From Terriglobia bacterium (lineage in GTDB: Bacteria; Acidobacteriota; Terriglobia; UBA7540): DNA of 64,000 bases. Positions within the stretch are counted from its first letter, which is position 1; each line of letters starts with the position of its first letter. Of this stretch, positions 24,730 through 33,637 are shown piece after piece. Below the pieces are notes generated by a model. That model made no database searches, was not told where the DNA came from, and saw only the letters and a program-made list of their open reading frames with translations. The stretch covers positions 1-64,000 of the forward strand of contig DASTAW010000032.1 of assembly GCA_035712365.1 (NCBI GenBank), in the 5' to 3' direction. The position numbers and the translations under genes are program-made.

Positions 24730-26124
24730 ATGACTCTCGTACAGGAAATGGCCGAATTTGTTGCTGCATCCGCCTTCGAGGACATGACCGATGATGTCCG
24801 CGAGCAATTAAAAATTCGAGTCCTGGACACAATTGGCTGTGGGATCGGCGCATTGGACGCAGAACTCGCGCGGACCGTTCGAGCGCACACCGCCAGCTTT
24901 GGGAGCGAGGGGAATTGCACGCTGATAGGCGGGGGAAGCGCCGCCGCCGATCGGGCGGCATTCTACAACGGTACGCTGGTGCGCTATCTGGATTTCAATG
25001 ACAGCTATCTGGCCAAAGGCGAAACCTGTCATCCCAGCGATAACCTGGCGCCCGTCCTTGCCGCGGCGGAATTCGCCGGGTGCGGTGGACGTGATTTTCT
25101 GACAGCGCTGGCTATGGCTTACCAGGTGCAGTGCCGGCTGAGTGATGTTGCCCCGGTGCGGGCGAAAGGATTTGACCACACGACGCAGGGGTCGTATGCG
25201 GTGGCGGCGGGTGTTTCCAGGGCGCTCGGTCTTAACCCGAACCAGACGGCGAATGCCATCGCAATCTGCGGCACAGCTTTCAACGCCCTGCGGGTCACCC
25301 GCACCGGAGCGCTTTCGCACTGGAAAGGGCTGGCGTATCCCAATACGGCTTTTGGGTGTACGCACGCGGCGCTGCTGGCCATGCACGGGATAACCGGCCC
25401 ACAAGAAGTCTTTGAAGGCAACAAGGGATTTATGGAGTCCATCAGCGGACGCTTCCGGATTTCCTGGCTGGAGGAAAATCTGGATCGCGTCCAGCGGACC
25501 ATCCTGAAAAAATACAACGCGGAGATCCATTCTCAGCCCTCGATTGAAGCCTTGCTCGAGCTGAAGCGGGAGACCGGATTCGACGCCGCCGATGTCACTG
25601 CCATCGACCTCGAAACTTTCGACGTTGCCTACCACATCATCGGTGGAGGCGAGGAAGGTGAAAAGATGACCGTTCGAACCAAGGAAGAAGCCGATCACAG
25701 CCTGCCTTACCTGCTGGCCGTCGCGGCGCTCGACGGCGGCGTAATGCCGGAGCAATACCGGCCGGAACGGATCGGGCGCCGGGATGTTCAGGACCTTCTG
25801 CGGAAAGTCCATGTACGGGAGAATGAGGCGTTCAGCAGGCGGTTTCCAGATGAGATGCCCTGTCGCATCACGGTTCGTCTGAAAGATGGCCGGACGCTTG
25901 AAAAATCGAAGCGCGATTATGAGGGTTTCCACACCCGCCCGGCACGATGGGAGACGGCGACGGCGAAGTTTCATCGCCTGAGCGGGCCGTTCACAACCGA
26001 AGCGTTGCGCAATGAAATTGCGGACAGCATCCTCAGAATTGAGGATGCACCGGTCAGCAACCTGACGCGATTGCTCGGGCAGGTTCGAACCTCCCCGGGT
26101 CCGCCAGAGGCTTCTCCGAAATAG
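24730..26124 (+). CDS. MmgE/PrpD family protein
   Basis: A 464-residue protein of the 2-methylcitrate dehydratase / cis-aconitate decarboxylase / iminodisuccinate epimerase family. The N-terminal helical domain contains VLDTIGCGIGALD (residues 37-49), RYLDFNDSYLAKGETCHPSDNLAPVLA (83-110, with the active-site Asp and His region) and SHWKGLAYPNTAFG (near 196). The C-terminal lid domain starts near residue 275. No other propionate-cycle gene is nearby, so 2-methylcitrate dehydration is only one option. The Nudix gene is convergent, with 16 nt between stops. Confidence 0.87.
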   Translation: MTLVQEMAEFVAASAFEDMTDDVREQLKIRVLDTIGCGIGALDAELARTVRAHTASFGSEGNCTLIGGGSAAADRAAFYNGTLVRYLDFNDSYLAKGETCHPSDNLAPVLAAAEFAGCGGRDFLTALAMAYQVQCRLSDVAPVRAKGFDHTTQGSYAVAAGVSRALGLNPNQTANAIAICGTAFNALRVTRTGALSHWKGLAYPNTAFGCTHAALLAMHGITGPQEVFEGNKGFMESISGRFRISWLEENLDRVQRTILKKYNAEIHSQPSIEALLELKRETGFDAADVTAIDLETFDVAYHIIGGGEEGEKMTVRTKEEADHSLPYLLAVAALDGGVMPEQYRPERIGRRDVQDLLRKVHVRENEAFSRRFPDEMPCRITVRLKDGRTLEKSKRDYEGFHTRPARWETATAKFHRLSGPFTTEALRNEIADSILRIEDAPVSNLTRLLGQVRTSPGPPEASPK

Positions 26125-26140
26125 GCAGCGGGAGGGCGGA

Positions 26141-26599
26141 TCAATGGGCCCTGCCGGCGCGCGGTCTTTCGTGTTTTTCAACCCACTCGAAGGCGTCGGC
26201 GATCACTGCGGCTGTCTTGGGCCATAGTTTGTAGCTCGGAAGCTCCTTTCGCTCGACCCACCGCGCATCCAGCACGTCGCTTCCGGGGCTTAGCCGACCT
26301 CCGGCGGGTAGGCACACATAATCAATCAGGACGTAATGGAACCTCACCCGGCGGCCATTTTTCTGCACTCGATCAACCACCGCAATCGATTCCATCGGGC
26401 GGACTCTTAAACCGGCTTCTTCCTCGACTTCCCGCCTGACGCCGTCCTTAAGGCTTTCTCCCAGCTCAAGCATGCCACCCGGAATCGACCACTCGCCCCT
26501 TAGAGGCTCGGTTCCTCGCCGAACCAGCAGCACACAACTGCCGCGGACCACCACGCCGCCAACTCCCACAATGGGCTGTTTAGGATATTCACGTTTCAT
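26141..26599 (-). CDS. Nudix hydrolase
   Basis: A 152-residue Nudix protein with a complete box, GGMLELGESLKDGVRREVEEEAGL (residues 40-63), holding the REVEEE metal ligands. It would hydrolyse a nucleoside diphosphate linked to another moiety; the substrate cannot be read from sequence. The start at 26599 (MKREYPKQPIVGVGG) gives the usual family N-terminus; an open frame continues to 26692 without a convincing start. Convergent with the PrpD-like gene. Confidence 0.85.
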   Translation of the reverse strand: MKREYPKQPIVGVGGVVVRGSCVLLVRRGTEPLRGEWSIPGGMLELGESLKDGVRREVEEEAGLRVRPMESIAVVDRVQKNGRRVRFHYVLIDYVCLPAGGRLSPGSDVLDARWVERKELPSYKLWPKTAAVIADAFEWVEKHERPRAGRAH

Positions 26600-26932
26600 T
26601 GCAGATGCCAGGCCGCCTGTCTCCAGGATTCGAACCAAACCATAAGCGTTTACCGTACTGCTTGCCGGAGGATGCGTCTTAAAGGAACCCACGGCTTGCC
26701 CAGGTTCGTTACCGGATTCTAAGGCATTTCTCGCGCCAGCATCTCATTAGATTTCACTCAGGCCGTTCATGCAGACGCGCGACGGCATTTCGAATCTGGT
26801 TTTGATGGCGAATATTTGGCGAAGGGGGCGCTTTTGAGCGCCGCGTTTCGGGCCGATGAAGGTCCGAAAACTGTTCAAAAGCAACGCCCGAGGGCGCAAG
26901 CCCGGACAATTGACTTGCCGGGATTTTGCCAA

Positions 26933-28504
26933 ATGCTTTATAATAAGGGAGTTCTTCACCATGGAGGGCTGGCTGCCCTGGAAAAACATTTGGTCAAATC
27001 TTCGTCTCCTCGCATCTTTGTGTCGTTGGCGTCGCCGAGTCTGGACGTGGCCGAAGCGTACATCGAGACTCTCGGCACAACTACGCCACTCGGTTTTGAG
27101 CTTCGCCTGGACTATCTCCGCGACCACACCCGGCTCGAATCAGACCTGCACAAGATGCTGGCCCGCTTGCGCTACCCCCAAACCATCGCAACCTGCCGGC
27201 GTGTGGATGCGGGTGGCCGGTTTGAGAACTCGGTTGAAGAACAGATGCAGATCCTGATCGCTGCCGCCCGTGCCGGGTGCCAGTGGGTCGATATTGAGAT
27301 TGAATCCGTCAAGGCGCTTCGCAAGCCCCGGTTCAAAGATTTGGCCCCCGCAAAAGTCATTGTTTCGTACCACAATTTCCGCAGCACGCCGGACCTGGGC
27401 GCCATTTATCGCCGCCTCGCCCGGCTGCCCGTTGAAGCCGTCAAGATTGCGAGCCACGCCCGTGAACTCCAGGATAATCTGAAGGTCTTTCAACTGCTCA
27501 AATCCAATCGCCGCCGCCGTCCCCGGCTTGTTGCCCTGGCCATGGGCAACTCCGGCATCTGTTCGCGGGTGATGGCTTTCCGGTGGGGCAGCGTCTTTAC
27601 CTACGCTTCGGCGGGCAATCATCATGCCGTGGCAGGCGGACAAGTGGCCATTGAAAAGATGCGCTCTGTTTACCACGTCGAGCATCTTGACGAACGCACC
27701 CAACTCTACGGCGTTGTGGGGACCCATTCCTCGATGTCCCTTTCGCCGGCGATGCAGAACATCGCCTTCCAGGCCAAGCGCGTGAACGCTCTTTACCTGC
27801 CTTGTGAAACAGCCCGGCTGGGTGACTTTCTAAAGTTTGCACGGTCGCTCAAGTTTACAGGCTTCAGCATCACGATGCCGTTCAAGCAGGCGATCATGAA
27901 AGAACTCGCCTGGACTGACCCGCTGGCCGAGCAGATTGGCGCGTGCAACACCGTGGCCATCCGGCACGGCAAGTGGATGGGCTGGAACACCGATTCCGCG
28001 GCGGTGATTGAAGTGCTCACCAAGCGGCTGAGGCTCCCCGGCAGCCGGATTCTTGTCCTCGGCGCGGGCGGAGCAGCGCGGGCCGCGGCCTTCGCGCTGC
28101 GGGCCGAGAATGCCGACGTCTATGTCGCAGCCCGAAGGGACGCCGTGGCAAGGAAGCTCTCCCGCGCTGCTGGTGCGGAAGCCGTGCCGTGGGAAAGCGC
28201 CGACAGCCTGGACGTGGACGCGGTGATCAACGCCACGCCTGTCGGCATGGCTCCCTACAGCGATATCCACCCGATTGACCTGGCGCGGCTGCGGACTCGC
28301 GTGGTTTTTGATATGGTCTACTACCCGGTCGAAACCCGCTTTCTATCTGAAGCCCGCGGCCGCGGACTGGTCACCATCACGGGGCTTGAAATGCTGGTGG
28401 CGCAGGGCGCCCGGCAGTTTGAAATCTGGACCGGGCAGTCGGCGCCGCGCGCTCTGATGGAGCAGGCGGTCCGCCAGTCGCTAAGCCACGCCGCCTCGGG
28501 CTAA
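26933..28504 (+). CDS. aroDE: Fused 3-dehydroquinate dehydratase/shikimate dehydrogenase
   Basis: A protein of up to 523 residues carrying two shikimate-pathway steps. The N-terminal type I dehydroquinase domain (about residues 25-250) has FELRLDYL, VSYHNF with the catalytic His, and VKIAS with the Schiff-base Lys. The C-terminal shikimate dehydrogenase domain (about 265-520) has HSSMSLSPAMQN, FSITMPFKQA (catalytic Lys), GWNTDS (Asp) and the NADP loop VLGAGGAARAA. The fusion is usual in plants and found in some bacteria. The start is uncertain: TTGCCG and TATAAT (26939-26944) form a promoter-like pair overlapping this ATG, so a downstream TTG at 26990 may be the true start. Confidence 0.92.
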   Translation: MLYNKGVLHHGGLAALEKHLVKSSSPRIFVSLASPSLDVAEAYIETLGTTTPLGFELRLDYLRDHTRLESDLHKMLARLRYPQTIATCRRVDAGGRFENSVEEQMQILIAAARAGCQWVDIEIESVKALRKPRFKDLAPAKVIVSYHNFRSTPDLGAIYRRLARLPVEAVKIASHARELQDNLKVFQLLKSNRRRRPRLVALAMGNSGICSRVMAFRWGSVFTYASAGNHHAVAGGQVAIEKMRSVYHVEHLDERTQLYGVVGTHSSMSLSPAMQNIAFQAKRVNALYLPCETARLGDFLKFARSLKFTGFSITMPFKQAIMKELAWTDPLAEQIGACNTVAIRHGKWMGWNTDSAAVIEVLTKRLRLPGSRILVLGAGGAARAAAFALRAENADVYVAARRDAVARKLSRAAGAEAVPWESADSLDVDAVINATPVGMAPYSDIHPIDLARLRTRVVFDMVYYPVETRFLSEARGRGLVTITGLEMLVAQGARQFEIWTGQSAPRALMEQAVRQSLSHAASG

Positions 28505-28507
28505 GGC

Positions 28508-28527
28508 GGCGGGCGTGCCCGCCCTTT
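28508..28527 (+). terminator. Terminator-like hairpin after aroDE
   Basis: GGCGGGC and GCCCGCC (28508-28523) form a tight GC stem followed by CTTT. The T tract is short, so termination efficiency is uncertain. Confidence 0.45.
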
Positions 28528-28715
28528 GCCCAGGGGTTCAGCTCCGACAGTTGTCCGGCCCTCCCAGTCAAGAGGCTTCAGTCCCTGAAGCAATCATCGG
28601 GAAATTCTGAAGGACTGACCCACCGCATACATTCCAAACTGCGGAACGTGTGCGCGTCCCGCTGACTCAACCTCAGTTCCTCTTTTCTCATCCCCCAAGC
28701 TTCTACCACCTAAAG

Positions 28716-28757
28716 CGGAACTTTCTACTTTGCTCATACCGGAACTTCTCACTTTGC
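28716..28757. repeat. Paired direct repeats, transposon-end-like
   Basis: Two 18-nt repeats, CGGAACTTTCTACTTTGC (28716) and CGGAACTTCTCACTTTGC (28740), lie 24 nt apart start to start. Spaced repeats of the type GGAACTT..CACTTTG resemble the multiple transposase sites at the ends of IS21-family elements. No istA/istB gene is present, so this would be a solo end. Confidence 0.45.
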
Positions 28758-28864
28758 AGCGACATTCCGCCGAATTTGCTTGACAAACACTGGCCTAGCA
28801 TGGTAGTCTTCTTTCAGATGCCTGCAAGCCGCGAGTTTTCCGGGACCAAAAGAGACAAAATGGG

Positions 28865-29083
28865 ACAAAAAAACACGTTTTTTGAAAAACAAACCGGAGA
28901 GGTTGTTGAAAAAAAAGAGAAATGGCCAAAAAACAAACCGGAACAAACCGGAAAACAAAGCGGAGAAGTTATTGAAAACACGTGCCTGTGGAAAAAACGA
29001 ACCGGAACGAACCTAAAAACAAAGCTACCGATCTTGTTGAAAACACTAGAGAGCCAAAAAAAACGAACCGGAGTCCCACGTGC
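28865..29083. repeat. Diverged 64-nt tandem repeat array
   Basis: About three and a half units (28865-28927, 28928-28991, 28992-29055 and a partial to 29083). Full units 2 and 3 are exactly 64 nt and share AAAAAACRAACCGGAACRAA at the start and TTGTTGAAAACAC-like words later. The array is strongly A-rich on this strand, unlike the GC-rich surroundings. It is not a CRISPR: no constant repeat with variable spacers is seen. Confidence 0.65.
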
Positions 29084-29390
29084 AGAATTCCCGGCCCGCT
29101 CTAGCCCCGCCACTGCCGGTTCCCCCGCCTGTCCACGCTTTGGGAGCGCCCTCGCCCACGAGACTTCACCGGAATCAACTCAGCCCTGGGTCCGGACTGG
29201 CGCTTAGAAGTGAGATGTCGCTGGCGGAATCACATCCCCGTTCGGCGTCAAAATGAAAATCCTACCCTCCTGCAATTGACACGAGGCTACCACGGGATTT
29301 AAGTTGGTCAAATGCGTTGAGTCGAGCGTCGGCGCGTGTCCGTCCTGCTGAAGAGGGACGGAGCTGGATTTTTTTTGAAAGGGTTGTTGC

Positions 29391-30401
29391 ATGCGGTTTT
29401 TTGCGCTGCTGGTAATGCCATGGGCGAATTTTGATTTCGCCTCTATTCTCAGCCATGCCGTCCACGCCGTGATTATCCTGGTGGCCGCCTTCATTGCCGC
29501 CACGGTCCTGAAGAAATCGATTCCTGGCATCAGAGTCCGGATTATCGACCGGATGAAGAAACATGGCCGGGCCGACCTGGAGATGGAAAAGCGCGCGGCC
29601 ACGCTGAGCGGCATCCTGCAAAAAGCAATTGTGATCGTGATCTGGCTTCTGGCGATTGTGATGGCGCTCAAGGAATCGGGGTTTGATATTGGACCCATTC
29701 TGGCCGGCGCCGGCGTCCTTGGACTCGCCGTTGGCTTCGGTGCGCAGAACCTTGTGCGCGACCTGGTTTCAGGCTTGTTTATCCTGCTGGAGAACCAGGT
29801 TCGGGTGAATGACGTGGCTATCATCAACGGGACGGGCGGACTGGTGGAACAGATCAACCTGCGGACCATTGTTCTTCGCGGCCAGGACGGTACCGTCCAC
29901 GTTTTTCCGAACGGCGCCATCACCACCCTTTCCAACATGACGCACGAGTATTCCTACTACTTGTTCAACATCGGAGTTGCGTACAAGGAAGACACCGATC
30001 GTGTCATCCAGGTCATCAACCAATTGGCGGATGAGCTGATGAAGGAAGACAAATACAAGCTTTTAATTCTTGCGCCGCTCGAGGTCATGGGTGTCGACAA
30101 GTTTGGCGACTCGGCGGTAATCATCCTGGCCCGCTTCAAGACGCTCCCCATCCAGCAGTGGACGGTGGGGCGCGAAATGAATCGCCGCATCAAAAAGAAG
30201 TTTGACGAACTCGGCATTGAAATGCCGTTCCCGACCAGAAGCATCTATTGGGGCGAGGCCAGCAAACCTTTCGCCATCCGCTCGGAGCAGGACCGCGAAG
30301 ACTTGAAAGGCCTGGTTCGTGAGGTGCTTGCGGAACAGGCGGCGCAGTCCCCCGCGAAAGAGGCTGAGGGCATCCAGGCCGGCCAACAGGAGAAAACATA
30401 G
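29391..30401 (+). CDS. MscS-family mechanosensitive channel
   Basis: A 336-residue small-conductance channel. Three N-terminal membrane segments (about residues 3-20, 23-45 and 82-105) lead into the pore helix GILAGAGVLGLAVGFGAQNLVRDLVSG, the family signature rich in Gly and Ala. The cytoplasmic beta domain follows with VRVNDVAIINGTGGLVEQINLRTIVLRGQDGTVHVFPNG. The C-terminus is a charged, probably disordered tail. It would release osmolytes under membrane tension. It lies between the repeat region and trpE. Confidence 0.92.
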   Translation: MRFFALLVMPWANFDFASILSHAVHAVIILVAAFIAATVLKKSIPGIRVRIIDRMKKHGRADLEMEKRAATLSGILQKAIVIVIWLLAIVMALKESGFDIGPILAGAGVLGLAVGFGAQNLVRDLVSGLFILLENQVRVNDVAIINGTGGLVEQINLRTIVLRGQDGTVHVFPNGAITTLSNMTHEYSYYLFNIGVAYKEDTDRVIQVINQLADELMKEDKYKLLILAPLEVMGVDKFGDSAVIILARFKTLPIQQWTVGREMNRRIKKKFDELGIEMPFPTRSIYWGEASKPFAIRSEQDREDLKGLVREVLAEQAAQSPAKEAEGIQAGQQEKT

Positions 30402-30466
30402 GCAAGCCGGCAGCACGCTGCCTTCTACGCCCGGCAGGGCAGTAGCGTCCCCGATCTGGTTTTCAC

Positions 30467-31984
30467 ATGGACACCATAACTCCCAATTTCTCGGAATTCC
30501 GCCGCCTGGCAAGTCAGGGCACAGTCGCGCCCGTTTACCGAACGGTTGTGGCTGACCTGCTGAGCCCCGTCTCGGCCTTCCTGAAACTCGTTCCCGGGGC
30601 ATTCAAGGGCACCGGGTCGCGCAGCCAGAGCGCTTCGCATCACAGCTTCCTGCTGGAAAGCGTCGAGGGCGGCGAGCGCGTCGGCCGCTACACTTATTTT
30701 GGCGTTGATCCCTTCCAGGTGATCACCTGCCGCGGTGACCGCATCACGCTGCTTCGCGGGAGCGAGCGGGTTGAAGAATCCGGCAATATCTTTGAGTACT
30801 TGAGGCGCGTCGGCTCAAAGTACCGCTCGGTGAAGCTGCCTGGCCTGCCGCCCTTCAGCGCCGGCGCCGTGGGCTATCTTTCCTACGAAGCCGTGCGCCA
30901 GCTTGAACGTTTGCCCGCCCGCGTCGAGCCTGACGTTGACATGGACGACGCGATTTTTATGTATTTCCGCACCCTCGTCGCCTTTGACCATGTCCGCCAC
31001 CGCCTCTTCCTGATCTCGAATGTCCGGACGGAAGAAGACCCCGGAACGCTTCGCCAGAAATACGATCATGCCGTCGGGGAAATCGACCGGCTGGAGCTGA
31101 AGCTGGCGCGGCCTCTGCGCCTGCCAAGCGTTCGGGCTCCCAAAGGTACGCTGCGGGTCAAACCCAACATGACGCGGAAGCGTTATGAAGAAATGGTTGA
31201 GCAAGGCAAAGAGTACATCCGTGCCGGGGACGTTTTCCAGGTGGTGCTGTCGCAGCGGCTCACGGTCCCGGTTCGCGTTCCGCCCTTTGAGGTTTATCGC
31301 GCGCTGCGAGTGGTGAACCCGTCGCCTTACATGTACTACCTGCAATTCGGCAACTCCACGGTGCTGGGATCGTCGCCGGAGATGCTGGTGAAAGTGGCGG
31401 GGCGTGACGTGGAATACCGTCCGATTGCCGGCACCCGCCCTCGCGGAAAGACCGAGGAAGAGGACATGCGCCTCGAACATGACCTGCTTTCCGACGAGAA
31501 GGAACGCGCCGAGCACATCATGCTGGTTGACCTGGGCCGCAATGACATTGGCCGCGTGTCGGAGTATTCATCGGTGCACCCGGAGCGCGTCATGTTCGTC
31601 GAGCGCTACTCCCACGTGATGCACCTGGTTTCGCTGATCAGGGGAAAGCTCCGGTCCGATGCGGACAGCTACTCGGCGCTCGCTGCCTGCTTCCCGGCGG
31701 GAACTCTGACCGGCGCCCCCAAGGTCCGCGCCATGGAAATCATCGACGAGCTCGAACCCACCCGCCGCGGCCTCTACGGCGGGGCCGTCCTCTATGCCGA
31801 TTTTTCCGGCAACCTGAATTCCTGCATCGTCATCCGCACCGTGATGATCAAGGACGCCAAGGCTTACCTCCAGGCCGGCGCCGGCATCGTGGCGGATTCC
31901 GTCCCCGCCCTCGAATTTGAGGAATCCATGAACAAGGCCCGCGCCATGCTGCGCGCCTTTGCCATGGCGGAAGAAGGGTTGTAA
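30467..31984 (+). CDS. trpE: Anthranilate synthase component I
   Basis: A 505-residue chorismate-utilising enzyme that makes anthranilate from chorismate with ammonia supplied by TrpG. The N-terminal regulatory domain includes HHSFLLESVEGGERVGRYTYFG, whose LLES part lies in the tryptophan feedback site. The C-terminal catalytic domain has SPYMYYLQFG, GSSPEMLVKV, RPIAGTRPRG and LVDLGRNDIGRV, all conserved. The partner trpG is 5.5 kb downstream rather than adjacent, separated by four unrelated genes. Confidence 0.95.
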   Translation: MDTITPNFSEFRRLASQGTVAPVYRTVVADLLSPVSAFLKLVPGAFKGTGSRSQSASHHSFLLESVEGGERVGRYTYFGVDPFQVITCRGDRITLLRGSERVEESGNIFEYLRRVGSKYRSVKLPGLPPFSAGAVGYLSYEAVRQLERLPARVEPDVDMDDAIFMYFRTLVAFDHVRHRLFLISNVRTEEDPGTLRQKYDHAVGEIDRLELKLARPLRLPSVRAPKGTLRVKPNMTRKRYEEMVEQGKEYIRAGDVFQVVLSQRLTVPVRVPPFEVYRALRVVNPSPYMYYLQFGNSTVLGSSPEMLVKVAGRDVEYRPIAGTRPRGKTEEEDMRLEHDLLSDEKERAEHIMLVDLGRNDIGRVSEYSSVHPERVMFVERYSHVMHLVSLIRGKLRSDADSYSALAACFPAGTLTGAPKVRAMEIIDELEPTRRGLYGGAVLYADFSGNLNSCIVIRTVMIKDAKAYLQAGAGIVADSVPALEFEESMNKARAMLRAFAMAEEGL

Positions 31985-31992
31985 AGCTGCCC

Positions 31993-32024
31993 AGAAAATC
32001 ATTGGGAGAGCTGCCCATTTTCTT
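31993..32024 (+). terminator. Hairpin after trpE
   Basis: AGAAAAT pairs with ATTTTCT, and an inner GGG pairs with CCC, directly after the trpE stop, followed by TTGTT. It could end the trpE transcript. Confidence 0.45.
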
Positions 32025-32025
32025 G

Positions 32026-32055
32026 TTGACAGCTTTTGATTCAATTTGTTATGGT
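32026..32055 (+). promoter_or_regulatory. Predicted promoter of the AIPR gene
   Basis: TTGACA (32026-32031) and TATGGT (32050-32055) are 18 nt apart, 79 nt upstream of the preferred AIPR start. Confidence 0.5.
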
Positions 32056-32133
32056 CTTCTTGGCATCAGATGACGAATAGAGCTTCTGATGACTATTACT
32101 CGGCAAGCATACGCTGCCGGAAGGAAGTGCCAA

Positions 32134-33354
32134 ATGCTGTTTCCCACCAAGGTACTTGAGTTCACTCCCCGCGACAACGAGCACATCAAAAGGCTGAACG
32201 ACCCAGTCGACACAGGTTTATTTCATCTCGAGACGTGGCTCCCGTTCTCAGGAGCATCGAAACTGGAACGTGGCAATGCCAATGTCCGGCCGGCGTCCGA
32301 GAGGAAGAAGCCCTTTCGCGATATGATAAACACTGTTGAAAACAGTCCTTCGACTTTCCACCGGAAGAATCGAGGAATCATTTACCTCTGCGACAGGTTT
32401 GAATTTGACAATAAAAGTCGGCTGCTCCGGGTGACAATTCCCGATATTGACCCGAAGGAATACGAGGACCTTGAAAATGGAGAGCCGAAGTTTGGAATTG
32501 CGGACGGTGGCCACACCTTCGAGGTGATTCAGCAAACCGTGGCGCGGATAAACGAGCTGCGCGAGCGAGAGGGATGGACTGAACCCTTCGTGCGCGTGCA
32601 CTTCCTGGCGGGTCAGGGGTTCGAAAGTGGAGAGCTTGAGCAACTCGTAGAAGCACTGAATACTTCGTCCCAGGTACAGCAGTTCACCCTTGATGAGTAT
32701 CAGAATAAGTTCGACGAGTTGAAGGAAGCTCTTCAGAACGGCGGTTTCGATCCGAGTGTCGTTGCCTTCCGCGAGAACGAGGACAAGGAGTGGGATGTAC
32801 GTGACATTGTTCAGCGGCTAGCATGCTTCCTGAAAGAACGATGGAAGACGACTCAACCAGCGTCAATGTACCGGTCTAAGGGCAAAGCTCTCGACCTGTA
32901 TACCAATGAAGCTACACATCCTGAGTTCCGCAAGCTTTATGACGTGGCCTCGGATATCGTTACGTTGCCCGAATACATCCAATCCGAATTCAGCAAAGAT
33001 ACGGGTAAGGGCCGGAAGTTCGGGAAAATCCGAGCCGTGAAGACACTCAAGAAGCCTTGGACCCCTGCTGGCACGCAGTACACTACTGACCATGAGATGG
33101 ACCTGGCCGCATCCCTTCCAATCGCTGCAGCTTTCCGGGAGCTTCTGGAATTAAAGGGTGACCGCTACTACTGGAAAGTAGACTACAAGGATGTATTCAA
33201 GGTAGCCGCCGACGAGCTGTACAAAGTGTTGCTAAATAAAGTAAGGACTGCCAAGGCCGTGAATTCTCTCGGAGCCGATACTGAGTACTGGACCCAGTGT
33301 TCCAATATCGTCCTACGCGCCATGTATGAGGTGTTGAACAGGCCGAGCAGTTAG
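32134..33354 (+). CDS. AIPR-like (abortive infection phage resistance) protein
   Basis: A 406-residue protein whose order of motifs matches the AIPR family: HRKNRGIIYLCDRFEFD, then FGIADGGHTFEVIQ near residue 125 (family pattern N-x-G-I..., D-G-x-x-T), and EALNTSSQVQQFTLDEYQNKFDELKEAL near residue 185. AIPR proteins occur in phage-defence islands; their biochemical activity is poorly known. The start at 32134 has GGAAGGAAG upstream; an in-frame ATG at 32089 lacks one. It stands alone, has its own promoter and a hairpin after it, and its codon use looks less GC-biased than its neighbours, which suggests horizontal gain (inference). Confidence 0.65.
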   Translation: MLFPTKVLEFTPRDNEHIKRLNDPVDTGLFHLETWLPFSGASKLERGNANVRPASERKKPFRDMINTVENSPSTFHRKNRGIIYLCDRFEFDNKSRLLRVTIPDIDPKEYEDLENGEPKFGIADGGHTFEVIQQTVARINELREREGWTEPFVRVHFLAGQGFESGELEQLVEALNTSSQVQQFTLDEYQNKFDELKEALQNGGFDPSVVAFRENEDKEWDVRDIVQRLACFLKERWKTTQPASMYRSKGKALDLYTNEATHPEFRKLYDVASDIVTLPEYIQSEFSKDTGKGRKFGKIRAVKTLKKPWTPAGTQYTTDHEMDLAASLPIAAAFRELLELKGDRYYWKVDYKDVFKVAADELYKVLLNKVRTAKAVNSLGADTEYWTQCSNIVLRAMYEVLNRPSS

Positions 33355-33365
33355 GCGAATGGTGA

Positions 33366-33394
33366 GCCACGGTCAGCACTCCTCTGACCGTGGC
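33366..33394 (+). terminator. Perfect 11-bp hairpin after the AIPR gene
   Basis: GCCACGGTCAG and CTGACCGTGGC pair perfectly around a 7-nt loop, 11 nt after the stop codon. No T tract follows, so it may stabilise the mRNA end or need Rho. Confidence 0.55.
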
Positions 33395-33637
33395 TTCTCA
33401 AGGTTGATTGGATGTCAAGCGCGCACGCTCGCATTATAACGTCTGCGACGTGGCGAACCGATAAACTCTGTAATCGTTCCAGGCCCCTCGCTAGAATTCC
33501 CCTGTGAGAAAACCCAGGCTCCACAAATCGGGGTTTGTGTCGGGCCCGTTCTTCACCCTCATCCATTGACAAATACTTGATTAGGAAGGAGACTTTCCGG
33601 GAGTTCGACTTGTTCCTCTACGGATTGGAGAGATCGA

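Larger units (their letters stand above)
28528..29390. other. Repeat-rich intergenic region, 860 nt
   Basis: No recognisable gene. The stretch holds a pair of transposon-end-like repeats (28716-28757), a promoter-like pair TTGACA and TAGTCT near 28782-28811, and an A-rich diverged tandem array (28865-29083). A 185-codon frame (28650-29207) spans all of this, but its product is Lys/Thr-rich only because of the array, so I do not call it a protein. The final part (29084-29390) shows nothing definite. Confidence 0.5.

Noticed and set aside
24808-26181. Leftward 457-codon frame opposite the PrpD-like gene
   Set aside because: Antisense shadow; composition follows the codon positions of the sense gene.
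26606-26647. tRNA T-arm-like GGTTCGAATCC on the minus strand
   Set aside because: The flanking bases do not form a T stem or the rest of a cloverleaf.
28865-29083. CRISPR array
   Set aside because: Whole 64-nt units diverge evenly; there is no constant repeat with variable spacers, and no cas gene.
28650-29207. 185-codon frame across the 64-nt array
   Set aside because: Its Lys/Thr-rich repeats arise from the DNA array and no Shine-Dalgarno precedes it. A shorter start near 28818 after the promoter-like pair cannot be excluded, but nothing supports a protein.
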